A stretch of DNA of 64,000 bases from Cynocephalus volans (Eukaryota; Chordata; Mammalia; Dermoptera; Cynocephalidae), in assembly GCF_027409185.1 (NCBI RefSeq), contig NC_084462.1:160629490-160693489 (forward strand), read 5' to 3'. The position numbers were made by a program, and so were the translations under genes. Of this stretch, positions 63,701 to 64,000 are shown one piece after another. The notes beneath the pieces are model-generated. The model did no database searches, was not told the origin of the DNA, and was given only the letters and a program-made list of their open reading frames with translations. The first letter of the stretch is position 1. Each line of letters opens with the position of its first letter.

Positions 63701-64000
63701 AAAGAAATATGTTCCTTCTTAAAAATGCATGAAATTATGAAAAAAACTACAAAAAAAAGTGAATGTTGAACTGGTTTCTTTTGGAGGAAGAATAGTTACA
63801 GGTTATATTAGAAGAAACCACAAAGAAAATCTATAGATTTAAGCAAATTACAATTAAATACAACTATACATACAAACTATTATCAACAAAATCAAAAGAC
63901 AAAGACTAATCTCAGGAAAATGTCCAATATATTTATTGCAAAATGAATATACATATAATTTCTCTATAAAGAATTATTTAAACTAATTAAGAAAAGATTT
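60770..64000. other. Unassigned intergenic sequence
   Basis: No gene or confident repeat. The longest open frame in the window (63268-63732, plus) has no recognisable domain, splice context or promoter and is most likely random. Confidence 0.45.

Noticed and set aside
63268-63732. 154-codon open frame, the longest in the window
   Set aside because: No known domain, no start or splice context, and no support on either side. Judged a chance ORF.

Overview
This is vertebrate nuclear DNA, almost certainly from a placental mammal of the horse/rhinoceros/tapir group (Perissodactyla). It is AT-rich, intron-containing and full of L1, L2, MIR and MER5A relics. It also carries several tRNA-like SINEs that look like the equine repetitive element (ERE) family, which points to perissodactyls. 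I cannot say which perissodactyl.

The only functional gene I can support is DIO2, type II iodothyronine deiodinase, on the minus strand. From right to left it has a promoter with a CRE (47890-47897) and TATA box (47825-47832). A long 5' UTR follows, with three overlapping upstream ORFs. Coding exon 1 is at 46878-47099, followed by an intron of about 8 kb. Coding exon 2 (38325-38912) carries the catalytic selenocysteine UGA (38736-38738) and a second, near-terminal UGA (38337-38339). The 3' UTR is about 5.2 kb and ends near 33105. A clear SECIS element lies near its far end (about 33330-33405), roughly 5.3 kb from the codon it recodes.

The left half (1-31.8 kb) is intergenic and shaped by transposons. 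A nearly full-length but decayed L1 lies on the minus strand at about 5.86-11.53 kb. An old L1 piece lies at about 17.4-19.8 kb. A second long, old plus-strand L1 (about 23.3-31.75 kb) has taken at least five later insertions: two mariner-type MITEs, an ERE-like SINE, a U6 snRNA retrocopy with perfect target-site duplications, and a processed KRAB-C2H2 zinc-finger pseudogene. L2 and MIR fossils are scattered between.

The right part (48-64 kb) lies upstream of DIO2. It holds only old repeats (L2, MIR, a MaLR-type LTR, MER5A) and otherwise unrecognised single-copy sequence. I found no undescribed gene system. The points most worth attention are how DIO2 is recoded and regulated here: the altered C-terminal tail after the second UGA, proline at the position of human Thr92, a MITE hairpin and an AT-rich hairpin inside the 3' UTR, and the clustered upstream ORFs.
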